64,000 nt of DNA from HGM04593 sp045591315 (GTDB lineage Bacteria > Bacteroidota > Bacteroidia > Bacteroidales > Bacteroidaceae), in the NCBI GenBank assembly GCA_045591315.1, contig JAZNSN010000058.1:52933-116932 (forward strand). The letters are read 5' to 3'. The first letter of the stretch is position 1, and every line of letters begins with the position of its first letter. The position numbers and the translations under genes are program-made. The notes below the pieces were generated by a model. That model was not told the origin of the DNA. It made no database searches and saw nothing but the letters and a program-made list of their open reading frames with translations. Shown one piece after another: positions 18,596 to 27,078 of this stretch.

Positions 18596-19672
18596 ATGAA
18601 TGCGGAAAAGAGTGTGTTGGTAGGTATGAGCGGCGGTATTGACAGTACTGCCGTGTGCTGCATGTTGCTTGAACAGGGCTATCGTGTCGAGGGCTTGACA
18701 TTTGTTACATGTACAGCTTCGCTTAAGGCAGCCGAATCGGCAGCACTTCTTGCAGCCCGGCTGGGCATTCCGCATCATGTAGCCGATGTGAGGGAAAATT
18801 TCAAGAAAACCGTAATACGCTCTTTTATTGACAGCTACCTCAATGGATATACACCTAACCCTTGTGTAAATTGCAATCCTCTCGTGAAGTTCGCTCTGCT
18901 TGAGCAGTGGGCCGACAGGCTCGGCTGCAGCAATATCGCTACCGGGCATTATGTCAAGGTGGAGGAACATGACGGCAGATACTATATCGTTGCCGGTGAC
19001 GATACCCGTAAGGACCAGAGCTATTTCCTCTGGCGGCTTACACAGAAACAGCTGTCGAGAGTAATCTTTCCTTTAGGCGGCATGGAAAAGCCGATGGTGC
19101 TGGAATATCTTAAGGAACGTGGATATGAGAGCGTTGCCGGCGGCGGAGAGAGCATGGAGGTGTGCTTCATTCCGGGCGATTACCGCGATTTCTTGCGCGA
19201 GAATGTACCCGATATCGACAAACGGTTTGCCGGCGGCTCTTTTGTCGATAGTGAAGGGCGAGCCCTCGGCAAGCATAGCGGCTTTCCGTTCTATACGATA
19301 GGGCAACGCAAGGGGCTGGGCATAGCTTTGGGTCGTCCGGTATATGTTACAAAGATAAATCCTCTCAAGAATACGGTCATGCTGGGCGAGGAGAGCGACC
19401 TTCTTGCAAGCCATATGCTTATTGAAGAGCCGCAGTGGGTGGGTGAAGTGCCTGAAGGTCTCTCGGTCCGTATGCGTTACCGCAGCCGGCCGATACCATG
19501 TGATGCTCCTCTAAAGGTAAGCGATGCGCTATGGCTTGTACGTCTTTACTCCGAGGCCTCAGCGATAACTCCAGGGCAGTCGGCCGTGTTCTATAAAGGC
19601 AATATGGTTGTTGGCGGTGCTTTCATAGCGCAGCAGCGTGGAATAAATCAATGGATACAAGGCAATGATTAA
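18596..19672 (+). CDS. mnmA: tRNA 2-thiouridine(34) synthase MnmA
   Basis: This enzyme thiolates the wobble uridine of Lys, Glu and Gln tRNAs. The 358-residue form starts MNAEKSVLVGMSGGIDST, which includes the PP-loop ATP-binding motif. The catalytic cysteines sit in NPCVNCNPLVKF and MEVCFIPGDYRDF. A farther upstream ATG at 18485 would start almost at the predicted transcription start and is rejected. It overlaps xseA by 8 bp, so it probably leads an mnmA-xseA-xseB transcript. Confidence 0.92.
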   Translation: MNAEKSVLVGMSGGIDSTAVCCMLLEQGYRVEGLTFVTCTASLKAAESAALLAARLGIPHHVADVRENFKKTVIRSFIDSYLNGYTPNPCVNCNPLVKFALLEQWADRLGCSNIATGHYVKVEEHDGRYYIVAGDDTRKDQSYFLWRLTQKQLSRVIFPLGGMEKPMVLEYLKERGYESVAGGGESMEVCFIPGDYRDFLRENVPDIDKRFAGGSFVDSEGRALGKHSGFPFYTIGQRKGLGIALGRPVYVTKINPLKNTVMLGEESDLLASHMLIEEPQWVGEVPEGLSVRMRYRSRPIPCDAPLKVSDALWLVRLYSEASAITPGQSAVFYKGNMVVGGAFIAQQRGINQWIQGND

Positions 19673-20930
19673 TAGTGCAGACGCTCCCTTTACCCTCTAT
19701 TCGCTCAATAATATGGTCCGCAACATATTGGGCGAAACCCTTTCTGCGCGTTATTGGGTTACAGGTGAGCTGAGCGAGGTGCGGGAGACATCTGCCGGGC
19801 ATTGCTATATTGAACTTGTACAGCGCGACGAGGCTGCCAATGAACTTGTAGCCAAAGCTCGCGGAACGGTTTGGGCGCGTATCTACTCCCTGCTTAAACC
19901 CTATTTCCTGGAACAGACAGGCCAGCCGTTCTCTGCCGGCCTTAAGGTGCTTCTTCAAGTAAAGGTCGGCTTCCACGAACTCTATGGCTACACTCTCGAA
20001 GTGTGCGATATCGAGCCGGCATACACTGTAGGCGACTTGGCCCGGCAACGTCAGGCTGTGATAAGAAGGCTTGCCGATGAGGGGGTGATAAATCTTAATA
20101 AGGAACTCGGTTTTCCGCTTCTTCCGCAGCGTATAGCAGTCATTTCGTCTTCAACGGCTGCAGGTTACGGCGATTTCTGCGACCAGTTGGCCCGTAACAG
20201 GTACGGCTTTGTTTTCTATCCGCATCTTTTCCCCTCTCCGATGCAGGGCAGCGGAGTGGAGCAGGGCATAATATCGGCTCTGGACCGTATTGCTGCCAAT
20301 ATTGATATGTGGGATGTTGTCGTTATAATACGTGGCGGAGGCGCGACAAGCGAGCTGAGCTGCTTCGACACATACGACCTTGCCAACAACTGCGCGCAAT
20401 TTCCGTTGCCGATAATAACAGGAATCGGGCATCAGCGCGACGAGAGCGTGCTTGACGTTGTGGCACATACAAGGGCAAAGACACCTACCGCGGCGGCAGA
20501 ACTTTTTGTGCATGCAATGCTGGAACAGGATGCCTGCTTGTCCGGAATTTGTCAGGAAATGACAGTTGCTGTAAAGCGAAAGGTGGAATTGGAACGCCAG
20601 CGTCTGCATTCGTTGCATCATAGGCTTCCTCTGTCGGCTGCTGTTTTCATGAAGGATGAGGCTGTCAAGGTTAAAATGATGTCGCAGAATCTGGCGGCCA
20701 ATGTCCGGAATCTGCTTCAGAAGGAGCTTTACAGGCTTGAACTTTCCCAGAAGAGCATTGAGGCTGCATCGCCCGAACGCATATTGGCCATGGGGTATAG
20801 CCTTACAAGAGTCAACGGCAAGCTGCTGCGCTCGGTAGAAGAGGTATCGGCAGGGGATGAGGTCGTTACCCTTGTTGCCGACGGAGAAATAAGAAGCGTT
20901 GTTAATGAGAAAAAAGAAAAACAGGTATGA
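19665..20930 (+). CDS. xseA: Exodeoxyribonuclease VII large subunit
   Basis: The 421-residue protein has an N-terminal OB-fold DNA-binding domain (about 1-105) and a central nuclease domain (SSSTAAGYGDF, IIRGGGATSEL, GIGHQRDESVLDVVAHTRAKTP). A helical C-terminal coiled coil assembles with XseB. It degrades single-stranded DNA from both ends. The xseB start lies 2 bp after its stop. Overlap with mnmA suggests coupled translation. Confidence 0.95.
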   Translation: MINSADAPFTLYSLNNMVRNILGETLSARYWVTGELSEVRETSAGHCYIELVQRDEAANELVAKARGTVWARIYSLLKPYFLEQTGQPFSAGLKVLLQVKVGFHELYGYTLEVCDIEPAYTVGDLARQRQAVIRRLADEGVINLNKELGFPLLPQRIAVISSSTAAGYGDFCDQLARNRYGFVFYPHLFPSPMQGSGVEQGIISALDRIAANIDMWDVVVIIRGGGATSELSCFDTYDLANNCAQFPLPIITGIGHQRDESVLDVVAHTRAKTPTAAAELFVHAMLEQDACLSGICQEMTVAVKRKVELERQRLHSLHHRLPLSAAVFMKDEAVKVKMMSQNLAANVRNLLQKELYRLELSQKSIEAASPERILAMGYSLTRVNGKLLRSVEEVSAGDEVVTLVADGEIRSVVNEKKEKQV

Positions 20931-20931
20931 T

Positions 20932-21138
20932 ATGAAAAAAATGACTTACACGCAGGCCATGGCGCGTCTCGAAGAGATAATGGCTCTTGTGCAGAACGGC
21001 AAGATGGACATAGATGAACTGGCAGGAGCATTGAAAGAGGCCTCTGCATTGGTGCAGTTCTGCAGGTCGAGGCTTTTTACGGTCGATGAAGAGGTCAAGG
21101 CTCTGCTGGATGAGATATCGCCCGAAGCTGCAGAGTGA
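20932..21138 (+). CDS. xseB: Exodeoxyribonuclease VII small subunit
   Basis: The 68-residue helical protein starts MKKMTYTQAMARLEEIM, with the family segment ARLEEIMALVQNGKMDIDEL. It binds the XseA coiled coil. The 20932 start directly follows the xseA TGA; ATG 20941 is a close alternative. Its size is normal for the family. Confidence 0.92.
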   Translation: MKKMTYTQAMARLEEIMALVQNGKMDIDELAGALKEASALVQFCRSRLFTVDEEVKALLDEISPEAAE

Positions 21139-21190
21139 AAACGGAAAGGCGCGTCCTATAAAAATATTTTCACTTGTCGGGCAAAATGTG

Positions 21191-21198
21191 TATCTTCG
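21191..21198 (+). promoter_or_regulatory. -7 box for ilvE
   Basis: TATCTTCG, one mismatch from consensus, lies 22 bp upstream of the ilvE start, giving a very short leader. Confidence 0.4.
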
Positions 21199-21219
21199 CG
21201 CCACAAAGAAAAACTGTAT

Positions 21220-22245
21220 ATGAAAATGGAAACAATCGATTGGGCAAATATAGGCTTCGGGTATCGTAAGACCGATGCCAATGTACGTTGTGTCTATAAG
21301 GACGGTGCGTGGGGTGAGGTACAGGTCTGTACCGACGAGAACATATCGCTCCACATGGCAGCGACATGTCTTCATTATGGTCAGGATGCCTTTGAGGGGC
21401 TTAAGGCTTTCCGCGGAAAGGACGGCAAGGTGCGTGTCTTTCGTCTCGAAGCGAATGCCGAACGTCTGCAGAGCAGTTGCGACGGCATAATGATGCCGCG
21501 CGTGAGCACGGAACTTTTCCGCGAAATGGTTACAAAGGCGGTGGCTCTGAACGAGCGTTTTGTTCCGCCGTACGAGAGCGGTGCTTCGCTTTATATACGT
21601 CCGTTGCTCATCGGTACAAGCGCACAGGTAGGCGTTAACCCTTCAAAGGAGTATCTGTTCATTATATTCGTTACTCCTGTAGGCCCATACTACAAGGCCG
21701 GATTTGCAGTGAACAACTGCGTGATATTCCGTGATATTGACCGTGCTGCACCTCTTGGAACAGGCCGCTTCAAGGTCGGCGGCAACTATGCTGCCGGCAT
21801 GAGGGCAAGCTATGCTGCGCATGAGCAGGGCTATGCATGCGAGATATACCTCGATGCAAAGGAGAAGAAGTATATCGACGAGTGCGGTGCTGCCAACTTC
21901 ATAGGAATCAAGGGCAACAGCTATATAACCCCGAAGTCAACATCCATACTTCCGTCGATAACAAACAACAGTCTCATGCAGATAGCGCGTGACATGGGAA
22001 TGAGTGTGGAGCAGCGTCCGGTACCCGAAGAAGAACTGAATACGTTCGAAGAGGCAGGTGCATGCGGAACAGCTGCAGTTATATCTCCGATAGGCCGTAT
22101 CGACGATGTGGAGCAGGGCAAGAGCTATGTGATTGCCAAGGACGGCAAGCCGGGCCCAGTACTTACCGGGCTTTATAACCGTCTGCGTGCAATACAGTAC
22201 GGCGATGTAGCCGACCCGTACGGTTGGGTGACAGTTGTTGAATAA
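21220..22245 (+). CDS. ilvE: Branched-chain amino acid aminotransferase
   Basis: This PLP enzyme transaminates Leu, Ile and Val. The 341-residue protein shows the fold-type IV pattern: HYGQDAFEGLKAFRG near the N-terminus, the PLP lysine region GRFKVGGNYAAGM, and a late segment GACGTAAVISPIGRI. No other ilv or leu gene is adjacent, so it appears to be transcribed separately, with trmB 11 bp downstream. Confidence 0.93.
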   Translation: MKMETIDWANIGFGYRKTDANVRCVYKDGAWGEVQVCTDENISLHMAATCLHYGQDAFEGLKAFRGKDGKVRVFRLEANAERLQSSCDGIMMPRVSTELFREMVTKAVALNERFVPPYESGASLYIRPLLIGTSAQVGVNPSKEYLFIIFVTPVGPYYKAGFAVNNCVIFRDIDRAAPLGTGRFKVGGNYAAGMRASYAAHEQGYACEIYLDAKEKKYIDECGAANFIGIKGNSYITPKSTSILPSITNNSLMQIARDMGMSVEQRPVPEEELNTFEEAGACGTAAVISPIGRIDDVEQGKSYVIAKDGKPGPVLTGLYNRLRAIQYGDVADPYGWVTVVE

Positions 22246-22256
22246 CAGGAGCAGAT

Positions 22257-23015
22257 ATGGGAAAAGGAAAACTCAAGAAATTTGCCGACATGGCATCATA
22301 TCCCAACGTTATCGAGCACCCCTATTCGGTTATCGATAATGTGGAATTTCCTTTGCAGGGCAACTGGAAACGGGATTTCTTCAAGAATGACAACCCCATA
22401 GTCCTTGAACTGGGCTGCGGAAGAGGCGAATATACGGTAGCCCTCGCGCGCCGCTTTCCCGAAAAGAATTTCATCGGGGTAGATATAAAAGGCGCACGAA
22501 TGTGGACCGGTGCAACCGATGCCATTGAGGCAGGCTTGAATAACGTGTGCTTCCTGCGCACGAACATCGAGATAATCGACCGTCTCTTTGCCAACGGCGA
22601 GGTAAGTGAGATTTGGCTCACCTTCCCCGACCCGCAGATGAAGAAATATACAAAACGCCTAACATCTTCGCTCTTCCTTGCACGTTACAGGAACATCCTG
22701 GCTCCCGATGCTGTTATCCATCTCAAGACTGACAGCAACTTCATGTTTACATATACTAAGTATGTGACCGAGGTCAATGCCTTGCCGGTAGTGGAGTGCA
22801 TTGAAGATGTGCACGGCATGGACGAGGTAAGCGACGTGTTGCAGATACGTACATATTACGAATCGCAGTGGCTTTCGCGCGGAATAACCATAAAGTACAT
22901 CGCATTCAATCTCCCTTCTAAGGAAAAATACGAGGAACCCGATGTCGAGATAGAGCTTGATGAGTACCGTAGCTACGGTCGCAGCAAGCGCAGCTGTCTC
23001 GAAACGAGCAAATGA
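22257..23015 (+). CDS. trmB: tRNA (guanine-N7)-methyltransferase
   Basis: This SAM-dependent enzyme makes m7G46 in tRNA. The SAM-binding motif is VLELGCGRGEYTVAL and the family signature WLTFPDPQMKKY is intact. At 252 residues it is slightly longer than average, with an acidic, then Arg/Ser-rich C-terminal tail. It is close to ilvE upstream and the Dabb gene downstream (6 bp), suggesting one transcript. Confidence 0.93.
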   Translation: MGKGKLKKFADMASYPNVIEHPYSVIDNVEFPLQGNWKRDFFKNDNPIVLELGCGRGEYTVALARRFPEKNFIGVDIKGARMWTGATDAIEAGLNNVCFLRTNIEIIDRLFANGEVSEIWLTFPDPQMKKYTKRLTSSLFLARYRNILAPDAVIHLKTDSNFMFTYTKYVTEVNALPVVECIEDVHGMDEVSDVLQIRTYYESQWLSRGITIKYIAFNLPSKEKYEEPDVEIELDEYRSYGRSKRSCLETSK

Positions 23016-23021
23016 TATATT

Positions 23022-23324
23022 ATGTTCAAGCATATTGTAATGTGGCGCTTCATTGACGGCGCAAACGGAAAGAGCAAGCAGGAGCATGCTCAGTGGGTGA
23101 AGGAGAACCTTGAGGCTCTTAAGGGCGTAGTGCCCGAAATTCGTGACATTGAGGTAGGTGTCAATGTCTGTGTTGCAGGAACTGCATACGATGCAGTGCT
23201 TGTGTCATCCTTTGACGATGCCGATGCGATGGAACGTTATAAAGTGCATCCGTCCCACGTGGCGGTGGCCGCATATTTCAAGGGAATAACAGAGGGCCGC
23301 GCCGAGGCAGATTACATAATCTGA
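23022..23324 (+). CDS. Dabb-family (stress-responsive A/B barrel) protein
   Basis: The 100-residue protein has the dimeric alpha/beta-barrel pattern: MFKHIVMWRF at the start, a central IRDIEVGVNV, a strand AVLVSSFDDADAMERY, and YKVHPSHVAV near the end. Bacterial members are small proteins of largely unknown function. It is 6 bp after trmB and probably cotranscribed. Confidence 0.82.
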   Translation: MFKHIVMWRFIDGANGKSKQEHAQWVKENLEALKGVVPEIRDIEVGVNVCVAGTAYDAVLVSSFDDADAMERYKVHPSHVAVAAYFKGITEGRAEADYII

Positions 23325-23402
23325 AAGGTGAAAGGTTTAACGTTTAATGTTTAAAGAGAGGGCCGCTGTTCATGTCCGGCCCGATAAGCTAGCAGAATCA
23401 TT

Positions 23403-24509
23403 ATGGCATTATATCCGAAACTGATACTCGACGCATTGGAAAAGGTGCGTTATCCGGGCAACGGCAAGAACCTTGTCGAGGCCGGAATGGTTGATGACAA
23501 TATACGCATAGACGGCAACAAGGTGACATTTTCGCTCATCTTCGACAAGCCTACCGACCCGTTCATGCGCTCTGTAATTAAGTCGGCCGAGGCTGCTATA
23601 CAAACGTATGTAGGCAAGGAGGTCGAAATAGTAGGCAACATCACGGCTGTGAGCCGTCAGGCTGCGCGTCCTGAGGTGGGCAAGTTCCTTCCACAAGTGA
23701 AGAATGTCATCGCAATATCATCGGGAAAGGGCGGTGTAGGTAAATCTACGGTGTCGGCCAATCTTGCCATAGCCCTCGCACGTTTGGGCTATAAGGTGGG
23801 CCTGCTCGATGCCGACATCTTCGGACCTTCAATTCCCAAGATGTTCAGCGTAGAAGACGAACGCCCTTATAGCGAGCACATAGACGGCCGCGACCTTATA
23901 CAGCCTATAGAAAAGTACGGCGTCAAGATATTGTCAATAGGTTTCTTTGTCGATCCCGATCAGGCGATATTGTGGCGCGGAGGCATGGCGAGCAATGCGC
24001 TCAAGCAGCTCATTGCCGATGCCAACTGGGGTGAACTTGATTATTTCCTTATCGACCTTCCGCCCGGCACTAGCGATATACATCTTACTATAGTACAGTG
24101 CCTTGCGCTTACAGGTGCCGTTGTGGTTACTACACCGCAAGAGGTTTCGTTGGCTGCGGCAATCAAGGGCGTTAACATGTTTATCAACGATAAGGTGGCA
24201 GTGCCAATCCTGGGTCTTGTAGAGAATATGGCATGGTTCACTCCGGCCGAATTGCCCGACAACAAATACTATATCTTCGGCAAGGAGGGCGGAAAGCGCA
24301 TGGCCGAAGCGTACAATATACCTCTTATTGGGCAGATACCGCTCGTGCAGAGTATTTGTGAAAGCGGTGATGCCGGCATGCCGATAGCGATGCGTGCCGA
24401 CAGCCCTGACGGGCAGGCATTCATTCAGGTTGCTGCCGCGTTGGTGGAGAAGACAAATGAGCGGAATGCTTCATTGCCGGAAACAAGAATAGTCGATACA
24501 AGAAAATAA
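23403..24509 (+). CDS. Mrp/ApbC/NBP35-family iron-sulfur carrier ATPase
   Basis: The 368-residue protein has an N-terminal MIP18-like domain (about 1-85) and a P-loop ATPase starting AISSGKGGVGKSTVSANLA. Family members hold and deliver Fe-S clusters. The usual CxxC motif after VENMAWF is absent here (FTPAELPDNKYY), as I recall for many Bacteroidota homologues. Cluster binding would therefore need another site. A strong palindromic terminator follows. Confidence 0.88.
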   Translation: MALYPKLILDALEKVRYPGNGKNLVEAGMVDDNIRIDGNKVTFSLIFDKPTDPFMRSVIKSAEAAIQTYVGKEVEIVGNITAVSRQAARPEVGKFLPQVKNVIAISSGKGGVGKSTVSANLAIALARLGYKVGLLDADIFGPSIPKMFSVEDERPYSEHIDGRDLIQPIEKYGVKILSIGFFVDPDQAILWRGGMASNALKQLIADANWGELDYFLIDLPPGTSDIHLTIVQCLALTGAVVVTTPQEVSLAAAIKGVNMFINDKVAVPILGLVENMAWFTPAELPDNKYYIFGKEGGKRMAEAYNIPLIGQIPLVQSICESGDAGMPIAMRADSPDGQAFIQVAAALVEKTNERNASLPETRIVDTRK

Positions 24510-24552
24510 CTGATACAACAAGACCGCCTTTCGGGCGGTCTTGTTGTATCAG
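24510..24552. terminator. Bidirectional terminator, perfect 19-bp palindrome
   Basis: The arms 24510-24528 and 24534-24552 are exact reverse complements around TTTCG. It ends both the Mrp gene and the opposing lipoprotein gene. Confidence 0.88.
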
Positions 24553-24558
24553 TTGGAG

Positions 24559-25599
24559 TTACTTCTGTGTTTTGCGGTGTCTCTTGAAGAATCTATTGAT
24601 TGAACGTTTCTTTTGTTCTTTGCTCTTGTCGTCTGAAATGCTGCGTGTTGCCTTAGCCTTTGATGCGGCATTGTCATATCCGAAATAAACTCTATTAGAG
24701 CTTGAGTACCCATTCTGCTCATAATTTATAGTACCGTTGCTGTTCTGGTCGAATGAAAGGTTATAGCTTTCGTTTTCTTCTCCCTCATTTTCGTACTCAG
24801 AATCCTTGTCCCAAAACGACACAATGGCACTTATATGTGATGGCAACTTATTTGTACCTTTTCCAAAAAGTCCGGCAATCGCGAGTGCGCCAAAAAGATT
24901 TTCTCCATCACCTAACTCTTCTCCCAATATCTTCGACTGGTAGTATGAGTATTGTTTTGATGTGTTATTTGTTTTATGATACTCTATGTCACAGTCGGTC
25001 TCTGACCCAAATTGGTATTTTTCCCCGTTTTCGGTCTCTGTGCCGGAACTCTTTGAATTAAAACTCATCATATTGCCATTGGACCATTTGATTGTGTTCT
25101 CGTATTCATGGTTTCCGCTCCATTTATATTCACCATCAGTACCTGTATATTCTTCTTCTCCTGTAATTCTGATAAGATGTCCATCCTTGTCGTACTCAAA
25201 GTCTAACACGAGTTTTATTTCGCCCTTTTCTTCTTCGTCGTTCCACTTTTCATTACATTCCATAGCTGAAATAAAACCGAGAGAGGTCAATGAAACCACG
25301 GCCTTGAAGTTTCCTCCATCGTCAGATGCTCTTATTATGAACTTGTCTTTATCGACTTTATATTCCTCGTAAAGCTCATAATCACTGCAAAGAATCGATT
25401 CCAACTTGCCGTTGTCCCTATATGTAAAGGTGTAGTCTCCGGCTTCTGTAACTACAATTTTCTTTCCGTTCTTGTCCTTTATTGTCGGAGACGGTGCCTC
25501 ACTTGCTGTTACACCGCCGTCACTGTCACCGCCGCATGCAGTGAACATTATCATTCCTGCTATGAGCAGCAGGCCGTAAAATAGCTTGTTGTTTTTCAT
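24559..25599 (-). CDS. Hypothetical lipoprotein, tandem copy B
   Basis: The 346-residue protein has a lipobox (MFTAC, Cys22) and a middle with YD-like lines (FEYDKDGHLIRITGE). It ends in a basic tail rich in Lys and Arg (KKRSINRFFKRHRK). It is a close paralogue of 25697-26779: the first ~50 residues and last ~65 are almost identical, while the centre is divergent. The upstream 85 bp, including a hairpin and -7 box, is also duplicated. The family is unrecognised; it is probably outer-membrane or surface associated. Confidence 0.8.
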   Translation of the reverse strand: MKNNKLFYGLLLIAGMIMFTACGGDSDGGVTASEAPSPTIKDKNGKKIVVTEAGDYTFTYRDNGKLESILCSDYELYEEYKVDKDKFIIRASDDGGNFKAVVSLTSLGFISAMECNEKWNDEEEKGEIKLVLDFEYDKDGHLIRITGEEEYTGTDGEYKWSGNHEYENTIKWSNGNMMSFNSKSSGTETENGEKYQFGSETDCDIEYHKTNNTSKQYSYYQSKILGEELGDGENLFGALAIAGLFGKGTNKLPSHISAIVSFWDKDSEYENEGEENESYNLSFDQNSNGTINYEQNGYSSSNRVYFGYDNAASKAKATRSISDDKSKEQKKRSINRFFKRHRKTQK

Positions 25600-25628
25600 A
25601 ATTTAAACAATTTTAAAGGTTTATGGGG

Positions 25629-25636
25629 CAAAAATA
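25629..25636 (-). promoter_or_regulatory. -7 box for lipoprotein copy B
   Basis: TATTTTTG on the minus strand lies 30 bp upstream of the start codon. The identical element precedes copy A at 26809-26816. Confidence 0.5.
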
Positions 25637-25642
25637 AATAAA

Positions 25643-25665
25643 GGGGGAGTAAAATTACCCCCCCC
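25643..25665 (-). terminator. G5/C-run hairpin terminator between the lipoprotein copies
   Basis: GGGGG-A-GTAA pairs with TTAC plus a C run of 8. On the minus strand it is followed by TTTATTTATTTTTG, giving a terminator that runs straight into the next promoter. Confidence 0.65.
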
Positions 25666-25696
25666 GTGTTAAATTATGTTAATTATGGATTATATT

Positions 25697-26779
25697 TTAC
25701 TTATGAGCTTTGCGGTGTCTCTTGAAGAATCTATTGATTGAACGTTTCTTTTGCTCTTTGCTCTTGTTGTCTGAAATGCTGCGTGTTGCCTTTGCCTTTG
25801 ATGCGGCATTGTCATATCCGAAATAAACTCTATTAGAGCTTGAGTACCCATCCTGCTCATAATTTATAGTACCGTTGCTGTTCTGGTCGAATGAAAGAAC
25901 CCATTTGTCATTCCATTCATCATTGCCCTCAAAATCGTCTTCCTCAAAACTATATTCGCTTATCTGTTTAGGCAAATAGTCCGGTCCTTTTCCAAAAAGG
26001 CCGGCAACGGCAAGTGCTTCAAGGATATAGCAATCTCCCAGAATGTCACAGAACAGGGCTTGTGACATATAATATGAGTATTGTTTTGATGTGTTTTTGA
26101 TTTTGTGATACTCAATGTCGCCATCTGTTCCGTTCTTATAGTTGTTCTTTTCACCTCCCATTTCTTCTTTGCCGGAAGCATTTCTGTTGTAACTCATCAT
26201 CTTGCCATTTGACCATTTTATGTCGTAGTTGTATTTGCCGTCAATGTCACATCTGTATTTTTCTCCATCTTCCATGCCGGAATACATGCCTTCTACCTCT
26301 CCAGTGATTTTTGTAAGATGTCCGTTGCTGTCATAGTCGAAATTTAACTCATACTCGCCATCGAAATTCTCATAATCTCCATCGCTTTTATCACTGCTTT
26401 TTACGGTACATTCCAATGCGGAGATAAAGCCGAGAGAGGTCAATGAAGCCTTTAAAACAATTTCATCCATGACTTTTTCGTCCCAATTGATATTGCCCTT
26501 TATTATGAATTTGTCTTTATCCACTGTAAAGATCATATCTTCTTCTCCATGAAATTCTATGGATTCAAGCTTGCCGTTCTTTCTGTAGTTGTAGGTGTAA
26601 AAATTACCGTAACTATTGCTGACTTCGGTTACTACAACCTTCTTTCCGTTCTTGTCCTTGATTGTCGGAGACGGTGCCTCACTTACTGTTACACCACCGT
26701 CACTGTCACCGCCGCATGCAGTGAACATTATCATTCCTGCTATGAGCAGCAGGCCGTAAAATAACTTGTTGTTTTTCAT
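25697..26779 (-). CDS. Hypothetical lipoprotein, tandem copy A
   Basis: The 360-residue paralogue of the 24559-25599 product has the same signal peptide, lipidated Cys22 and basic C-terminal tail, but a diverged central part with more acidic and aromatic residues. A YD-like line (NFDYDSNGHLTKITGE) occupies the equivalent place. It has its own duplicated hairpin and -7 box upstream, so the two genes are probably transcribed separately. The function is unknown. Confidence 0.8.
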   Translation of the reverse strand: MKNNKLFYGLLLIAGMIMFTACGGDSDGGVTVSEAPSPTIKDKNGKKVVVTEVSNSYGNFYTYNYRKNGKLESIEFHGEEDMIFTVDKDKFIIKGNINWDEKVMDEIVLKASLTSLGFISALECTVKSSDKSDGDYENFDGEYELNFDYDSNGHLTKITGEVEGMYSGMEDGEKYRCDIDGKYNYDIKWSNGKMMSYNRNASGKEEMGGEKNNYKNGTDGDIEYHKIKNTSKQYSYYMSQALFCDILGDCYILEALAVAGLFGKGPDYLPKQISEYSFEEDDFEGNDEWNDKWVLSFDQNSNGTINYEQDGYSSSNRVYFGYDNAASKAKATRSISDNKSKEQKKRSINRFFKRHRKAHK

Positions 26780-26808
26780 AATTTAAACAATTTTAAAGGT
26801 TTATGGGG

Positions 26809-26816
26809 CAAAAATA
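26809..26816 (-). promoter_or_regulatory. -7 box for lipoprotein copy A
   Basis: TATTTTTG on the minus strand is at the same distance from the start codon as in copy B. Confidence 0.5.
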
Positions 26817-26822
26817 AATAAA

Positions 26823-26844
26823 GGGGGAGTAAAATTACCCCCCC
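26823..26844 (-). terminator. G5/C-run hairpin upstream of lipoprotein copy A
   Basis: This is the same hairpin as at 25643-25665 but with a C run of 7 instead of 8. It would terminate the thiL/Imm17 transcript. Confidence 0.6.
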
Positions 26845-26868
26845 GTGTTAAATTATGTTAAATGTGGA

Positions 26869-27078
26869 TTATGTTTTGCAATGAAAATATACAGATGCAG
26901 CAATGAAAATCAGCCCGATAGCTCCGTATGCCAGCCTTGCACCATTCCTGCCGAGCCGCTTCACAAGGAAGCTTGCATTGTCGGCGGTGAAGAACCACTC
27001 CCAGTCGAGCAGTGATGCCAACAGGGATACGATTCCTGCAAGCAGGAATATGAGCTGTACTACACTGTGCAGTATCAT
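26869..27078 (-). CDS. Immunity 17 (Imm17)-like two-helix membrane protein
   Basis: The 69-residue protein has two transmembrane helices around a loop with DWEWFFTADNASF and GRNGARLAYG. This pattern resembles Imm17 proteins, which are predicted to protect against polymorphic toxins. The start overlaps the thiL stop by 4 bp, so it is cotranslated with a housekeeping gene and no toxin gene is beside it. Family assignment is by pattern memory; a plain membrane protein is the alternative. Confidence 0.65.
   Translation of the reverse strand: MILHSVVQLIFLLAGIVSLLASLLDWEWFFTADNASFLVKRLGRNGARLAYGAIGLIFIAASVYFHCKT

Noticed and set aside
21139..21219. Possible terminator between xseB and ilvE (GTGAAAA with TTTTCAC)
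   Set aside because: The 7-bp arms are 24 nt apart and AT-rich; too weak to list as a feature.
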